DNA from: Paenalicyclobacillus ferrooxydans
GTDB taxonomy: Bacteria > Bacillota > Bacilli > Alicyclobacillales > Alicyclobacillaceae
Reading direction: 5' to 3'
Length of the DNA: 64,000 bases
NCBI RefSeq assembly: GCF_001399675.1
Contig: NZ_LJCO01000079.1
Location: forward strand, 1-64,000
Shown: positions 1-7,776 of the stretch, piece by piece
How the letters are laid out: each line of letters opens with the position of its first letter
How positions within the stretch are numbered: the first letter of the stretch is position 1
Notes under the pieces: model-generated
What the model was told of the DNA's origin: nothing
The model's input: only the letters and a program-made list of their open reading frames with translations
Database searches by the model: none
Translations under genes and position numbers: made by a program

Positions 1-18
1 AACCAGTCTAGACTTCAT
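1..18 (-). CDS. 5' end of a gene leaving the window
   Basis: On the minus strand an ATG at 18-16 follows a strong ribosome binding site (TAGGAGGCG, minus-strand reading of 24-32) at good spacing. Only the first six codons (MKSRLV) are inside the window, so the product cannot be named. The call rests on the Shine-Dalgarno match and the open frame only. Confidence 0.35.
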
Positions 19-201
19 ATTAGCGCCTCCTACATGAGTTCTTTAGGGCAATGACCCGGCACACACTCATCGTAGCGAGGCTCTATTATTTCTACAAACC
101 CTATTCACTAACGTATACAGGAATGTTATTGGGGACATCATGTCTCTTCGTATCGGCGAATGTTCTAATGGCACAGAGTCGTACCGTCTTGCGATCCGTA
201 A

Positions 202-450
202 TCACAATCTGAGTATCTGTCCAAAGCGACGAATACCTTCTTCGATGTCTTGTGTGTTTGCTCTGGCGAACGAAAACTTTACATATCCGCGTTCCGCACC
301 ATAGAGTCCGCCTGGAACAAACAGAACCTTATTACGGATGCCCATTTCGAGAATTTCCGTATCTTTTGCGTCGGCAAGACGTTGAATGACTGAAACGGGG
401 CCCACGACCCAGCCAATCGGTATACCTGGCGCCGCTGTTTTAGACATACT
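202..450 (-). pseudogene. Remnant of a PLP-dependent (MocR/LysN-type) aminotransferase
   Basis: The reading frame starts at the PLP-lysine motif of fold-type I aminotransferases (SKTAAPGIPIGWVVGP, where family members read SFSKTxAPGxRxGW) and continues to VIQRLADAKD. It then jumps directly to the C-terminal segment RNKVLFVPG ... KFSFARANTQDIEEGIRRFG. In full-length relatives about 70-80 residues lie between these two blocks, and the whole N-terminal half is absent here. This is therefore a doubly truncated remnant with an in-frame internal deletion, not a functional enzyme. The upstream residues of the same open frame (to about 528) show no family similarity. Confidence 0.6.
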
Positions 451-548
451 GGCTTTGCGTTCTGAGGGAATATCCTGTCTGGGAGAGCAAGAAATCAGCC
501 AATTGGCTGGTGACAACGAGTGAAACAAAAGATACAGTTTCGATATGG

Positions 549-647
549 GTTGTTACGGAACAGTTTGTTACGGAAGAGCATGCTTGAATTCAAGTCAGAA
601 CTGGAATTCAAGTCAGAACTGCAAGCCAGAACTGCAAGTCAGAACTG
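549..647. repeat. Short tandem duplications upstream of paiB-like gene
   Basis: TTGTTACGGAA occurs twice (about 550-560 and 566-576). It is followed by two copies of an 18-bp unit GAATTCAAGTCAGAACTG (586-603, 604-621) and two 13-bp partial copies (622-634, 635-647). The run ends just before the ribosome binding site of the next gene. It extends the open frame upstream artificially, so it should not be read as protein. Confidence 0.7.
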
Positions 648-669
648 GTTGGAGAGAGGAGGATTTCTT

Positions 670-1290
670 GTGTATATTCCCAAGCTTTATCGTCTGGATA
701 CGGACGAGGCGATTCAAATTATGAAAGCCTATCCATTTGCGATACTGATTACTGTCGATGAACATCGTCCCATCGCCACACACATTCCTGTAGAGGTTCG
801 TGAAGATGATGGGAAGATTTACGTGTCAGGGCATATCGCATTTGGAAACATGCAAAAAAATACCTTGGAGAACAATGCGGACGTGTTACTTATCTTCCAG
901 GGACCCCACACCTACATTTCATCTAGCTGGTACGAAGCTGAAAACGTGCCTACATGGGACTACTTGGCTGTCCACGCCTACGGAAAGTCTCGTGTTATCG
1001 CGGGTGATGAATTAGAAACGGCCTTGGCAGCCATGTTACAACATTACGAAGCCGACAGGGAACACGGACGGTACTTTGAAACATTTACCCATGGGTATAT
1101 CCAGCAGCAAATGAAAGGCATTGTAGGATTTGAAATCGAGATCACCTCGATAGAAGCTTCAGGGAAGATGAGTCAAAATCGAAACGACAGAGATTATAAA
1201 GCGATTGTTGCAGAACTCGAAAAATCAAATGAAGAGGGCGAGCTGAAGGTAGCAAAATGGATGCGTGGCCGCCGTCCACAACTATTTTGA
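670..1290 (+). CDS. PaiB-like FMN-binding protein
   Basis: A 206-residue protein beginning VYIPKLYRLDTDEAIQIM, the typical N-terminus of the PaiB / FMN-binding split-barrel family. Conserved blocks include AILITVDEHRPIATHIPV, GHIAFGNMQKN, LLIFQGPHTYISSSWY, VPTWDYLAVHAYG and KGIVGFEIEI. Family members bind FMN and are described as negative regulators of sporulation and protease genes in Bacillus, although many are probably flavin reductase-like enzymes. The GTG at 670 is chosen because AGGAGGA lies six bases upstream and the family starts here. The open frame continues upstream only through short repeats. A LysE-type gene follows after 21 bp. Confidence 0.85.
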   Translation: MYIPKLYRLDTDEAIQIMKAYPFAILITVDEHRPIATHIPVEVREDDGKIYVSGHIAFGNMQKNTLENNADVLLIFQGPHTYISSSWYEAENVPTWDYLAVHAYGKSRVIAGDELETALAAMLQHYEADREHGRYFETFTHGYIQQQMKGIVGFEIEITSIEASGKMSQNRNDRDYKAIVAELEKSNEEGELKVAKWMRGRRPQLF

Positions 1291-1311
1291 GGTAAGAAAC
1301 GAGGCGTTTCA

Positions 1312-1980
1312 ATGATTGGATTAATCATCACAGCTGGTTTACTTGGATTTATATACAGTGCCGCCCCTGGGGCCGTGAATACGGAGGCCTTACGGCGAGG
1401 ATTAAAGAGAGGCTTTTTCCCGTCATTTATGGTCCAAATTGGTGCGCTGTTGGGGGATTTGGTGTAGGCTCTAGTCGGTTTAACGGGCGTTGCACTTGTT
1501 TTTCATTTTTTAGCTGTGCAGATTATTTTAGGTATCACAGGCGTAGCCTTTTTACTACGAATGGCGTGGTTGTCATTTATAGACGCCCGCAAGCCAATTC
1601 ATTTAAATGAATCGAATCGTCACAACGAACATCGGGACTTCGTTACGGGGGTTATTTTTTCCATCGCCAATCCGTTTGGAATCGCGTTTTGGGGAGGGAT
1701 CGGCGGCGGATTTGCTACGCATATCGCAGGCATGTCTTTGATGGATAAGTTGTTGTTCTTGTTCCTCGGTTTTTCCGTTGGAGCCTTTGCTTGGTGTATC
1801 GGGATTTCTTCGTTAGTAGCGTGGTCACGTAAGTTCGTTGGGGAAAAACTGCTGCGCGGCATTTACACAGCGTCGAGTTTGGCCTTGGCTTATTTTGCAT
1901 TTGAAATGCTGTGGACGTTGATTCACAACACACTGTATCCGATGTTTTCACATCGTTTAGGCTTGAGATCAACCGGGTGA
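1312..1980 (+). pseudogene. LysE/RhtB-family exporter with an in-frame TAG
   Basis: Reading from ATG 1312 gives MIGLIITAGLLGFIYSAAPG and continues for about 222 codons, the normal length for LysE/RhtB amino-acid exporters. Six hydrophobic segments and the typical N-terminal APGAVNTEALRRGL block are present. Codon 52 (1465-1467) is TAG in the context GDLV-stop-ALVGLTG, where relatives carry Trp, so a single TGG to TAG change explains it. The frame is otherwise intact on both sides. A GTG at 1516 could only start a truncated protein lacking the first helices. The likely states are recent inactivation or a sequencing error. Confidence 0.75.
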
Positions 1981-2190
1981 ATCAAAGTCAGTCTTCTCCA
2001 GAGTTTGGGTTTTTCCGTACCTCGGGTTTTTGGTGATACTGTTCCAATTCGAGTAGTTGTTCTCGGAGTTCCAGTGTGAACGTTTCCTCCTTCTTCGGTG
2101 AGGCTCCCTTACGCGAGTCTCTGATGAATATTTGGATTTTAACATATGTAGTGGTGATCCGATTATGTACGCGGCTCAAGAATCATAATC
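1981..2190. other. Intergenic stretch, no convincing gene
   Basis: A 63-codon minus-strand frame (1988-2179) encodes a Glu/Lys-rich segment with a heptad-like LELREQLLELE stretch. It has no good ribosome binding site and no family I recognise, so it is not called as a gene. Confidence 0.4.
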
Positions 2191-2222
2191 AAACAGCCAC
2201 CCGACCATAGGTGGCTGTTTTT
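2191..2222 (+). terminator. Rho-independent terminator, possibly bidirectional
   Basis: A perfect 11-bp stem (AAACAGCCACC with GGTGGCTGTTT) has an 8-nt loop and runs into five T on the plus strand. It lies between the LysE pseudogene and the convergent oxidoreductase gene and could serve both. Confidence 0.7.
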
Positions 2223-2241
2223 AACACACGTAAAATACCTT

Positions 2242-2281
2242 TTAAACAACCGGAAACCAACTTAAACAACCGGAAACCAAC
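2242..2281. repeat. 20-bp tandem duplication across the stop codon of the OYE gene
   Basis: The unit TTAAACAACCGGAAACCAAC occurs twice back to back (2242-2261, 2262-2281). On the minus strand it contains the last six codons plus the TAA of the oxidoreductase gene, so the 3' end of the gene has been copied once behind itself. Confidence 0.85.
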
Positions 2282-3383
2282 CGGGTGTATTGACGATGGC
2301 TTTCCACAAGGGATCCGGTACAACCAGTCGTTCTTGGTCGTCCTTTGACAGTGTGGTGGCGATTTCGGATTCCCGTCCTTCTTCAACCTTTTCGACCCAA
2401 TCCGGCTCCATTATGATCTCCCGACCCAATGCGATGAGCGGAACCCCAGTTTCAAGTGCTTTTATGGCGTCATCGGGTGTGTGGATGAGACCAACGCCGA
2501 TCACTGGTACTGTGTCTCCGACACGTTCTTGAATCAGTTCGATCCGCGTCTTGGATGATTCAACACCTCGCCGTGGCAAGGACCAGAAATCTTGGAGTGA
2601 GACATGGAGATAGTCTAACTTTTTGGCAGCTAGAGCACTGATGAGCTCTAACGTATCAGCCATCGTGATCCCGGGCTCCGTTGCCTCTTCCGGGGAGAAC
2701 CGGTAGCCAACGAGGAATGGGCTTGTTGCATGCTCTGCAACGACCTTTTTTACCTCGTCGACGACGGCAAGCGGGAAGGTCATTCTCTTTTCAAGGCTTC
2801 CGCCCCACTCATCGTTGCGACGGTTCGAATGAGGAGAAAAGAACTGCTGAATGAGATATCCGTTGGCACCGTGGACCTCGACCCCATCGTAACCTGCTTC
2901 AATCGCTCTTCGTGTTGTTTCACCGAAAGCGCGAACGATGTCCATGACTTCCGCACTGGACAGTTCCCGCGGCTGCGCTGCGCCTTCCTGTTCTGCCGCA
3001 ACAGAGCTTGCACTCACAACGTCTCCGCCAGGAACGAGTTCGGGCGGACACATTCTCCCGCCGTGAAAGATTTGCAATATCGCCTTCGCGCCTTCGTTTT
3101 TGATGGCGGCCGCTAAGTGGCGAAGACTGGGTATCATGTCGTCTGTATGGCCTGCAAACTCACCGGGGAACCCTTTGCCGTTTGCTGTCACGTTGGTGCA
3201 TGCAGTCACGACCATGCCGACACCTTTCGAGCGTCGAGCGTAATAATTGACTTCAGCGTCTGTGACGGTTCCATCTTCGTTGGATGAGAAATTCGTCATC
3301 GGTGCCATGACCACGCGGTTTTTGATGGAAACACCACTGCGGAACCTCAGTGGTTGTAGTAATGGTTGGTATTTGTCAGTCAT
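2262..3383 (-). CDS. NADH:flavin oxidoreductase (Old Yellow Enzyme family)
   Basis: A 373-residue TIM-barrel flavoprotein of the OYE/YqjM-like group, which reduces activated C=C bonds with NAD(P)H and FMN in the cytoplasm. Family blocks are KNRVVMAPMTN (21-31), ILQIFHGGR (102-110), VEVHGANGYLIQQFFSP with the substrate/FMN-binding His-Asn pair, NDEWGGSLEKR, and the C-terminal phosphate-binding part VIGVGLIHTPDDA ... LIALGREIIMEPDW. The start is preceded by GGTGAG. The gene stands alone. Its last 20 bases are duplicated downstream and a perfect 15-base dyad lies about 46 bp upstream of its start. The natural substrate cannot be inferred. Confidence 0.9.
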   Translation of the reverse strand: MTDKYQPLLQPLRFRSGVSIKNRVVMAPMTNFSSNEDGTVTDAEVNYYARRSKGVGMVVTACTNVTANGKGFPGEFAGHTDDMIPSLRHLAAAIKNEGAKAILQIFHGGRMCPPELVPGGDVVSASSVAAEQEGAAQPRELSSAEVMDIVRAFGETTRRAIEAGYDGVEVHGANGYLIQQFFSPHSNRRNDEWGGSLEKRMTFPLAVVDEVKKVVAEHATSPFLVGYRFSPEEATEPGITMADTLELISALAAKKLDYLHVSLQDFWSLPRRGVESSKTRIELIQERVGDTVPVIGVGLIHTPDDAIKALETGVPLIALGREIIMEPDWVEKVEEGRESEIATTLSKDDQERLVVPDPLWKAIVNTPGWFPVV

Positions 3384-3735
3384 AGTTGTCTCACCTGCTC
3401 ATCTGTTACACCAATCTATCTAATGTAACTATAAATTTTATAGCCAAATTCAAATTATATCTTGTTTAGATGATGAAATCAAACCTGTTGCTGACAGGAG
3501 TCGTGGGGGTAAGGCAAATTCACGAGGGAATCGGCTGCAATTTTTACGCTGGTTTTGAGGGAGATTGAAAAAGAACGACACAATCCATACAGACGACGAG
3601 GACAGCGGCAAGGGGAATGATGGGTGGAACAATTACCGAGTGAATTTTCTTCGACTGAGGAATCATAGGGTGTCCTTCTTACCGACATTCTGACATTGAC
3701 CACCGGTGGACACCCTGCCTATGTGAATCTGCAGC
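3384..3735. other. Intergenic region between OYE and Crp/Fnr genes
   Basis: No convincing gene. It is A+T-rich near 3410-3480, where promoter sequences for the minus-strand oxidoreductase are expected. GGGTGTCC (about 3668-3675) and GGACACCC (about 3708-3715) form an 8-bp inverted repeat that could cap the end of the minus-strand Crp/Fnr gene. Confidence 0.4.
3429..3443. promoter_or_regulatory. Perfect 15-base dyad, candidate operator of the OYE gene
   Basis: CTATAAATTTTATAG is a perfect palindrome with 7-base arms. It sits in the A+T-rich leader/promoter zone about 46 bp upstream of the OYE start. OYE genes are often controlled by MarR, HxlR or TetR regulators binding such dyads, but no such regulator is adjacent, so the assignment is inference. 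Confidence 0.35.
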
Positions 3736-4404
3736 TCAAGATATGTGCGCTTGCCAATCGTGCGACAGAACCCACGATTGATTCTGGATACGCAGCGCAC
3801 GGCTTCTGCGCAGGCTGTTCCAGACTCGATTCACCGATTCTCTGCTTACGCCGAGCATTTGCGCAATTTCAGTCTGCGTCACAGGAAGGTCGATGTGCAC
3901 TCCGTCAGCTTCCTTAGAGCCGTAGTCTGTCGCTAGTTGTTCCAGAAAGAAGCGAAGGCGCTCCGAAGTCCCGGATACAGCCAATTGATGAGCGAACTCA
4001 TACATTTTGTACAAACGTCGGTTCATCTCGCCCGCAATCTGCATGATCGTCTTGGGAAACGGCTGAACCCATCGCTCAAAGTCTGCTTGTGGAACTTCGA
4101 TGATGCTCGTATCCGTGAGGCAGTAGGCATAAACGGGCAGTGGATCGTGGAAAAAGAGACTCGTGCCCGGCAAAAAGAATCCGCCCTGGACGATCCGGTG
4201 AATGCATTCCCTGCCTTCTTCATCGAGGTGAACGAGTTTCACAAGACCCGATTGAATGAAGAACACCGTTCTTACGTTTGCGTGTTGGCCAATCAACATG
4301 GAGTGCTTTATATACTGCCGTCTATGGCTGAATTGGCATAAATCTTCAAGTGCCGACTGTGGGACATCCGAAAATAATGGCAGCGTGGAGAAAAAATCGA
4401 GCAT
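3736..4404 (-). CDS. Crp/Fnr-family transcriptional regulator
   Basis: A 222-residue protein with an N-terminal cyclic-nucleotide-binding-type beta-roll (about 1-120: LPLFSDVPQSALEDL, FFIQSGLVKLVHLDEEGRE) and a C-terminal winged helix (LPVTQTEIAQMLGVSRESVN, about residues 170-190). The SRESVNR recognition-helix pattern is classical for Crp/Fnr. There is no N-terminal Cys cluster for an Fnr-type Fe-S sensor. The fourth codon (ATG at 4404) is chosen because GAAGGG lies nine bases upstream, whereas the first ATG abuts it. A second, clearly paralogous regulator lies at 41145-41795. The effector is unknown. Confidence 0.88.
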   Translation of the reverse strand: MLDFFSTLPLFSDVPQSALEDLCQFSHRRQYIKHSMLIGQHANVRTVFFIQSGLVKLVHLDEEGRECIHRIVQGGFFLPGTSLFFHDPLPVYAYCLTDTSIIEVPQADFERWVQPFPKTIMQIAGEMNRRLYKMYEFAHQLAVSGTSERLRFFLEQLATDYGSKEADGVHIDLPVTQTEIAQMLGVSRESVNRVWNSLRRSRALRIQNQSWVLSHDWQAHIS

Positions 4405-4473
4405 ACACATCATCCCTTCGTCTAATTCGGCACAAATATATCGAATCGGTGACGTGTTGGAGAAGTCATAGTC

Positions 4474-4492
4474 AGACCAATTGGTGTGGTCT
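4474..4492. promoter_or_regulatory. Inverted repeat upstream of the Crp/Fnr gene
   Basis: AGACCA and TGGTCT face each other across 7 bp, about 70 bp upstream of the minus-strand Crp/Fnr start. Position and symmetry fit an operator, possibly autoregulatory, but the motif is not the classical TGTGA-N6-TCACA. Weak call. Confidence 0.25.
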
Positions 4493-4582
4493 ATTTGAGC
4501 TATTAGAGATCTTTAGGCCGGACTATACGCGTAGGGCATCCTTACATGATGTGCGAGTTGCACCTGTGTATAAGCGAGAAGG

Positions 4583-5470
4583 TTATCCGACTTGTGTCAG
4601 CCGTTGTAGGTGCGTAAGGGCACGGTGCAAACCGAGTTCTTGCAGCTTCATTGTGGCAGGTTCCATGGCAAACGACATTTTGCAATCAGACAGTGTAATG
4701 TCCATCGGAACGTCTGTCACGATGGTTGCGAGACGTTTGCTCAGGATGGCGATTTCTTGGTGTTGCGTTATTTTTTGTCTCATCTTCTCGGTGAGGGAGT
4801 CTCGTGAAGCGAGGAGGTTCTCGAGTGTGCCATACTGTGCAAGCAGCTTCTTCGCTGTTTTTTCCCCAATGCCTGGAACGCCTGGTATATTGTCACTGGT
4901 ATCTCCCATTAGTCCTTTCAAATCAATGATTTGTGAGGGAGTGAGGCCCCATGTCTCCATGAGAAAGTCCGGTGTGTAGAGATCGAGTTCGGTAATCCCC
5001 TTTTTCATGATGGCAACCGTCACGTCATTTTGGACGAGTTGCAGTGCATCGCGATCGCCAGTAAGAATCAATACTTGGCGCTTCGCATCTGCTGCCTTAG
5101 AAGCCAAAGTTCCGATGATATCATCCGCTTCGTAGCGTTCATCAAAGTGCTGTGCGACACCAAGGGCCCGAAGAACGTCCTGCATGGTGTCAAACTGAGA
5201 GATAAGCTCGTCTGGAAGTTCTCCGCGAGTACCTTTATACGCCGGGTAGAGCTCTCGGCGAAATGTATTACGTGATACGTCCCACGCGACAAACAGGTGT
5301 GATGGGTGAACTTTTTCGATTGCGCCAAACATCATATTGAGAAACCCGAATACACCGTTTGTATAAACGCCTTCGGAAGACTGCATGATGCGTCTGCCAT
5401 ATGCGCTGGCGAAGTAGGCTCGTACGAGAACGGAACTGCCATCGATGATAAGAAAATCAGCCTGTTGCAA
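4583..5470 (-). CDS. 5'-3' exonuclease (Pol I N-terminal / FEN-like)
   Basis: A 295-residue protein matching the stand-alone 5'-3' exonucleases of Bacillota (B. subtilis YpcP type), which remove RNA primers and flaps. Metal-binding acidic blocks are visible: FLIIDGSSVLVRAYF near the N-terminus, RYEADDIIGTL, LILTGDRDALQLV and GLMGDTSDNIPGVPG. These are followed by the helix-hairpin-helix GIGEKTAKKLL. No polymerase domain follows, as usual for this subfamily. The TTG at 5470 is chosen because AAAGGGG lies eight bases upstream. An in-frame GTG at 5491 would place the ribosome binding site inside the gene. It is monocistronic between two unrelated minus-strand genes. Confidence 0.92.
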   Translation of the reverse strand: MQQADFLIIDGSSVLVRAYFASAYGRRIMQSSEGVYTNGVFGFLNMMFGAIEKVHPSHLFVAWDVSRNTFRRELYPAYKGTRGELPDELISQFDTMQDVLRALGVAQHFDERYEADDIIGTLASKAADAKRQVLILTGDRDALQLVQNDVTVAIMKKGITELDLYTPDFLMETWGLTPSQIIDLKGLMGDTSDNIPGVPGIGEKTAKKLLAQYGTLENLLASRDSLTEKMRQKITQHQEIAILSKRLATIVTDVPMDITLSDCKMSFAMEPATMKLQELGLHRALTHLQRLTQVG

Positions 5471-5647
5471 ATGAAGAACCCCTTTTATCACGGATCAGAG
5501 AACACGAGAGTATCAAATGCGATGAGTAGCTGAATTATATCATCTTTCCGCTACTGAAACGGGAAAAGCGAGGAGGCAGAAGATGGCACGAATGATTTAG
5601 AATGTTATCGGATAATTTATTTTAGACTCCGACTAGCGGTGCGCCAT

Positions 5648-6646
5648 TCACGAGAAACGTTGATCGACCCGAAAAAGCTTCCAGACACCATACGAGACCA
5701 ACCAGGCGACAATGAAGAGACAAACCAGTATGAAACCAATGGTGCCGAAATTTACGTTTTGCAACCAAGCCCAAAAGCCTTGATTTAATCCCAACATCGG
5801 GCTCACAGCTTGAACAGCCTCTATTAATCCGATAAACAATGCTGCCGTCACAGACAATCCCGTCACGGTCAGGTTGTAGTATATTTTTCGAATTGGGGCT
5901 ACAAATGCCCAGTCGTAGGCGGTCGTCATAAATATCCCATCGGCTGTATCCATCAAGCTCATGCCGGCCGCAAACAAGATAGGGAGAGCAATGATGCCCA
6001 GATACGGAGTTGTATTTTTCGCCGCACCGGCAGAGATTGCTAAGAGTGAAACCTCACTGGCGGTATCAAAACCTAATCCAAACAGAAACCCAATTGGGTA
6101 TGCATTCCAACTTTGCTTGACAATCTTAAATAACGGTGAGATGAAGCGGAAAATGAGGCCGCGTGCATTCAGCAATTCTTCAAATTGTGTTTCATCGAAG
6201 GAACTTTGGCGCATCTTTAGGAAAACCCTGTAAAGGTGAATCAACACCACTAAGTTGACAATGCCGATGACGAACAAGAAGGCAGCCGATACTATCGTTC
6301 CAACAATTCCGCCTATGTGCTGGAGAGCGGGAATGGACCGCTGTACCCAGTGAACCGCAAAAGCTGTGACGCCTGTCATGACGCAGACTACGGTAGAGTG
6401 CCCTAGCGAAAAGAAAAATCCGACTCCGATTGGATTTTTCTGTTCCTGTCTCAGCTTCCGTACAATATTATCGATCGCTGCGATGTGATCGGCATCAAAC
6501 GCATGGCGAAGACCAAAAGTGTACGCTAGAAATCCGAGTCCCAACAACGTTGCATGATGGGGTACGGCCATCAGTAAACAAGCAATGCCCAAAATGTGGA
6601 GAACTGCAACACCTGAGCTGTAAATCCAAATTGATTTTTTAAACAT
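5648..6646 (-). CDS. NiCoT-family nickel/cobalt permease (HoxN/NixA)
   Basis: A 332-residue integral membrane protein with about eight hydrophobic segments. The family signature GLRHAFDADHIAAIDN (residues 45-60, containing HX4DH: His48, Asp53, His54) is intact. The second and third signatures, LGHSTVVCVM and GLGFDTASEVSLL, are also present. These proteins take up Ni2+ and/or Co2+ at high affinity for metalloenzymes. No urease, hydrogenase or cobalamin genes are visible nearby. The start at 6646 is supported by AGGGGG seven bases upstream. Immediately upstream lies a seven-copy 51-bp palindromic repeat array that must be part of, or replace, the normal promoter region. Confidence 0.92.
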   Translation of the reverse strand: MFKKSIWIYSSGVAVLHILGIACLLMAVPHHATLLGLGFLAYTFGLRHAFDADHIAAIDNIVRKLRQEQKNPIGVGFFFSLGHSTVVCVMTGVTAFAVHWVQRSIPALQHIGGIVGTIVSAAFLFVIGIVNLVVLIHLYRVFLKMRQSSFDETQFEELLNARGLIFRFISPLFKIVKQSWNAYPIGFLFGLGFDTASEVSLLAISAGAAKNTTPYLGIIALPILFAAGMSLMDTADGIFMTTAYDWAFVAPIRKIYYNLTVTGLSVTAALFIGLIEAVQAVSPMLGLNQGFWAWLQNVNFGTIGFILVCLFIVAWLVSYGVWKLFRVDQRFS

Positions 6647-6693
6647 CTCACGCCCCCTTGCTACAGCATACATGAATGCGTAGAGCAAGAGGA

Positions 6694-7060
6694 TGAATTC
6701 CTCTGCAGTTGGACCCGTGGCGACTCCGATAGATTTAGCGGAACTGAGTTCCTCTGCAGTTGGACCCGTGGCGACTCCGATAGATTTAGAGGAACTGAGT
6801 TCCTCTGCAGTTGGACCCGTGGCGACTCCGATAGATTTAGCGGAACTGAGTTCCTCTGCAGTCGGACGCGTGGCGACTCCGATAGATTTAGAGGAACTGA
6901 GTTCCTCTGCAGTTGGACCCGTGGCGACTCCGATAGATTTAGAGGAACTGAGTTCCTCTGCAGTCGAACCCGTGGCGACTCCGATAGATTTAGAGGAACT
7001 GAGTTCCTCTGCAGTCGAACCCGTGGCGACTCGGAGGGATTTAGAGGAACTGAGTTCCTC
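6694..7060. repeat. 51-bp tandem repeat array with an internal palindrome (7 copies)
   Basis: Seven near-identical 51-bp units differ at only a few bases. Each unit contains GAGGAACTGAGTTCCTC, a 7-bp-arm hairpin with a 3-base loop (some copies have GCGGAAC in the left arm), plus a constant 34-bp part. Because 51 is a multiple of three, long frames run through the array on both strands (17-residue repeats). There is no start signal or codon logic to make these genes. The array separates the nickel permease start (6646) from a minus-strand terminator at 7061-7097, so it lies in the promoter/leader position of the permease. Confidence 0.9.
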
Positions 7061-7097
7061 AAAAACACTTCAGCCGCTCACTCATGGAGCGGCTGAA
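7061..7097 (-). terminator. Rho-independent terminator of the small gene at 7189-7422
   Basis: On the minus strand an 11-bp perfect stem (TTCAGCCGCTC / GAGCGGCTGAA) is followed by GTGTTTTTG. It lies about 90 bp downstream of the minus-strand small gene. Confidence 0.75.
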
Positions 7098-7188
7098 TCA
7101 TTGAGCCTGACGCGTTCATCGTCGCGGCTCGGGGTGTGTGCCATGGGGGCATCCTAAAGGTACAAACTGGGCGTGTATACTTGTCACC

Positions 7189-7422
7189 TTAAGGGCGCAC
7201 AACCACGCGGGTGTTCGCAGGGATGTTTTTGACCAACTGGGCCTGTCGTTTACCGCTCCCTTGACGGATTATGGCCATTGTCAGACCGAGAGAGGGACAA
7301 CGAAGCAGCGCTCTTTGATTTGGTTTCACGGTGATTTCTTGAGTTGACTCTACCTTACTGCCGTAGAGAAACGTAAAAGTTTCACCTTTCAGCAAAGTAA
7401 TGACTGGTGCTTGGGTTGCCAT
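7189..7422 (-). CDS. Small protein of unknown function (77 aa)
   Basis: The ATG at 7422 is preceded by a near-perfect ribosome binding site (TTAGGAGGTG). The product starts MATQAPVITLLKGETFTF. It is basic in its C-terminal half and lacks membrane segments, and alternating hydrophobic residues suggest a beta-rich fold (VESTQEITVKPNQRALLRC, LVKNIPANTRVVVRP). I do not recognise the family. A clear terminator follows, which supports a real monocistronic gene. The longer open frame upstream of 7422 lacks any start signal. Confidence 0.6.
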   Translation of the reverse strand: MATQAPVITLLKGETFTFLYGSKVESTQEITVKPNQRALLRCPSLGLTMAIIRQGSGKRQAQLVKNIPANTRVVVRP

Positions 7423-7769
7423 GTCGATAACACCTCCTAACGGCTCACAGGGCGTTTTGTTGCTCTCGTCTATAGGACGCAACACAGCGCTCTGTTGGCA
7501 GGGCAAGTATCATTGGACAGATACACCATCTTTTATGCACAAGCCTATGTCATGCACATGAAATGGTATTCTACGAAAGACCTTCTGGCCGATGGGGTCT
7601 GATGAATTCTCATTGGCTCTCACACATACAAAAAGACCACGGCTCGCCATTCGGAACCGTGGTCTCCTTTGAAAGCCTTTGCTACCATGTTGTGTGGGGG
7701 GGGCGTTAATGCGTCGTAAGCAGAGGTCGATCACTGCGACGTGGTTACGACTCGATCACTGCGACTTGG
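7423..7769. other. Intergenic region, no gene found
   Basis: It contains a terminator (7629-7665), a run of eight G near 7696-7703 and a 25-bp tandem duplication at its right end. A 74-codon minus-strand frame here (7510-7734) lacks a start signal and runs through the terminator, so it is not a gene. Confidence 0.5.
7629..7665 (-). terminator. Rho-independent terminator downstream of glutaredoxin-like gene
   Basis: On the minus strand a 9-bp perfect stem (AGACCACGG / CCGTGGTCT) is followed by TTTTTG. It lies about 105 bp beyond the stop of the glutaredoxin-like gene. Confidence 0.7.
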
Positions 7770-7776
7770 TTAGGAT
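7727..7776. repeat. 25-bp tandem duplication across the glutaredoxin stop codon
   Basis: Two 25-bp copies (7727-7751 and 7752-7776) differ at three positions. The second copy includes the TAA (7770-7772 on the minus strand) of the glutaredoxin-like gene, so the gene's 3' end has been tandemly copied. Confidence 0.75.

Noticed and set aside
4350-4979. A 209-codon plus-strand frame over the exonuclease gene
   Set aside because: It is antisense to the conserved exonuclease, without a ribosome binding site or recognisable motifs.
6661-7157. Long open frames on both strands through the 51-bp array (17-residue repeat proteins)
   Set aside because: The period is a multiple of three, so all frames without a stop in one unit stay open. 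No ribosome binding site or family similarity exists.
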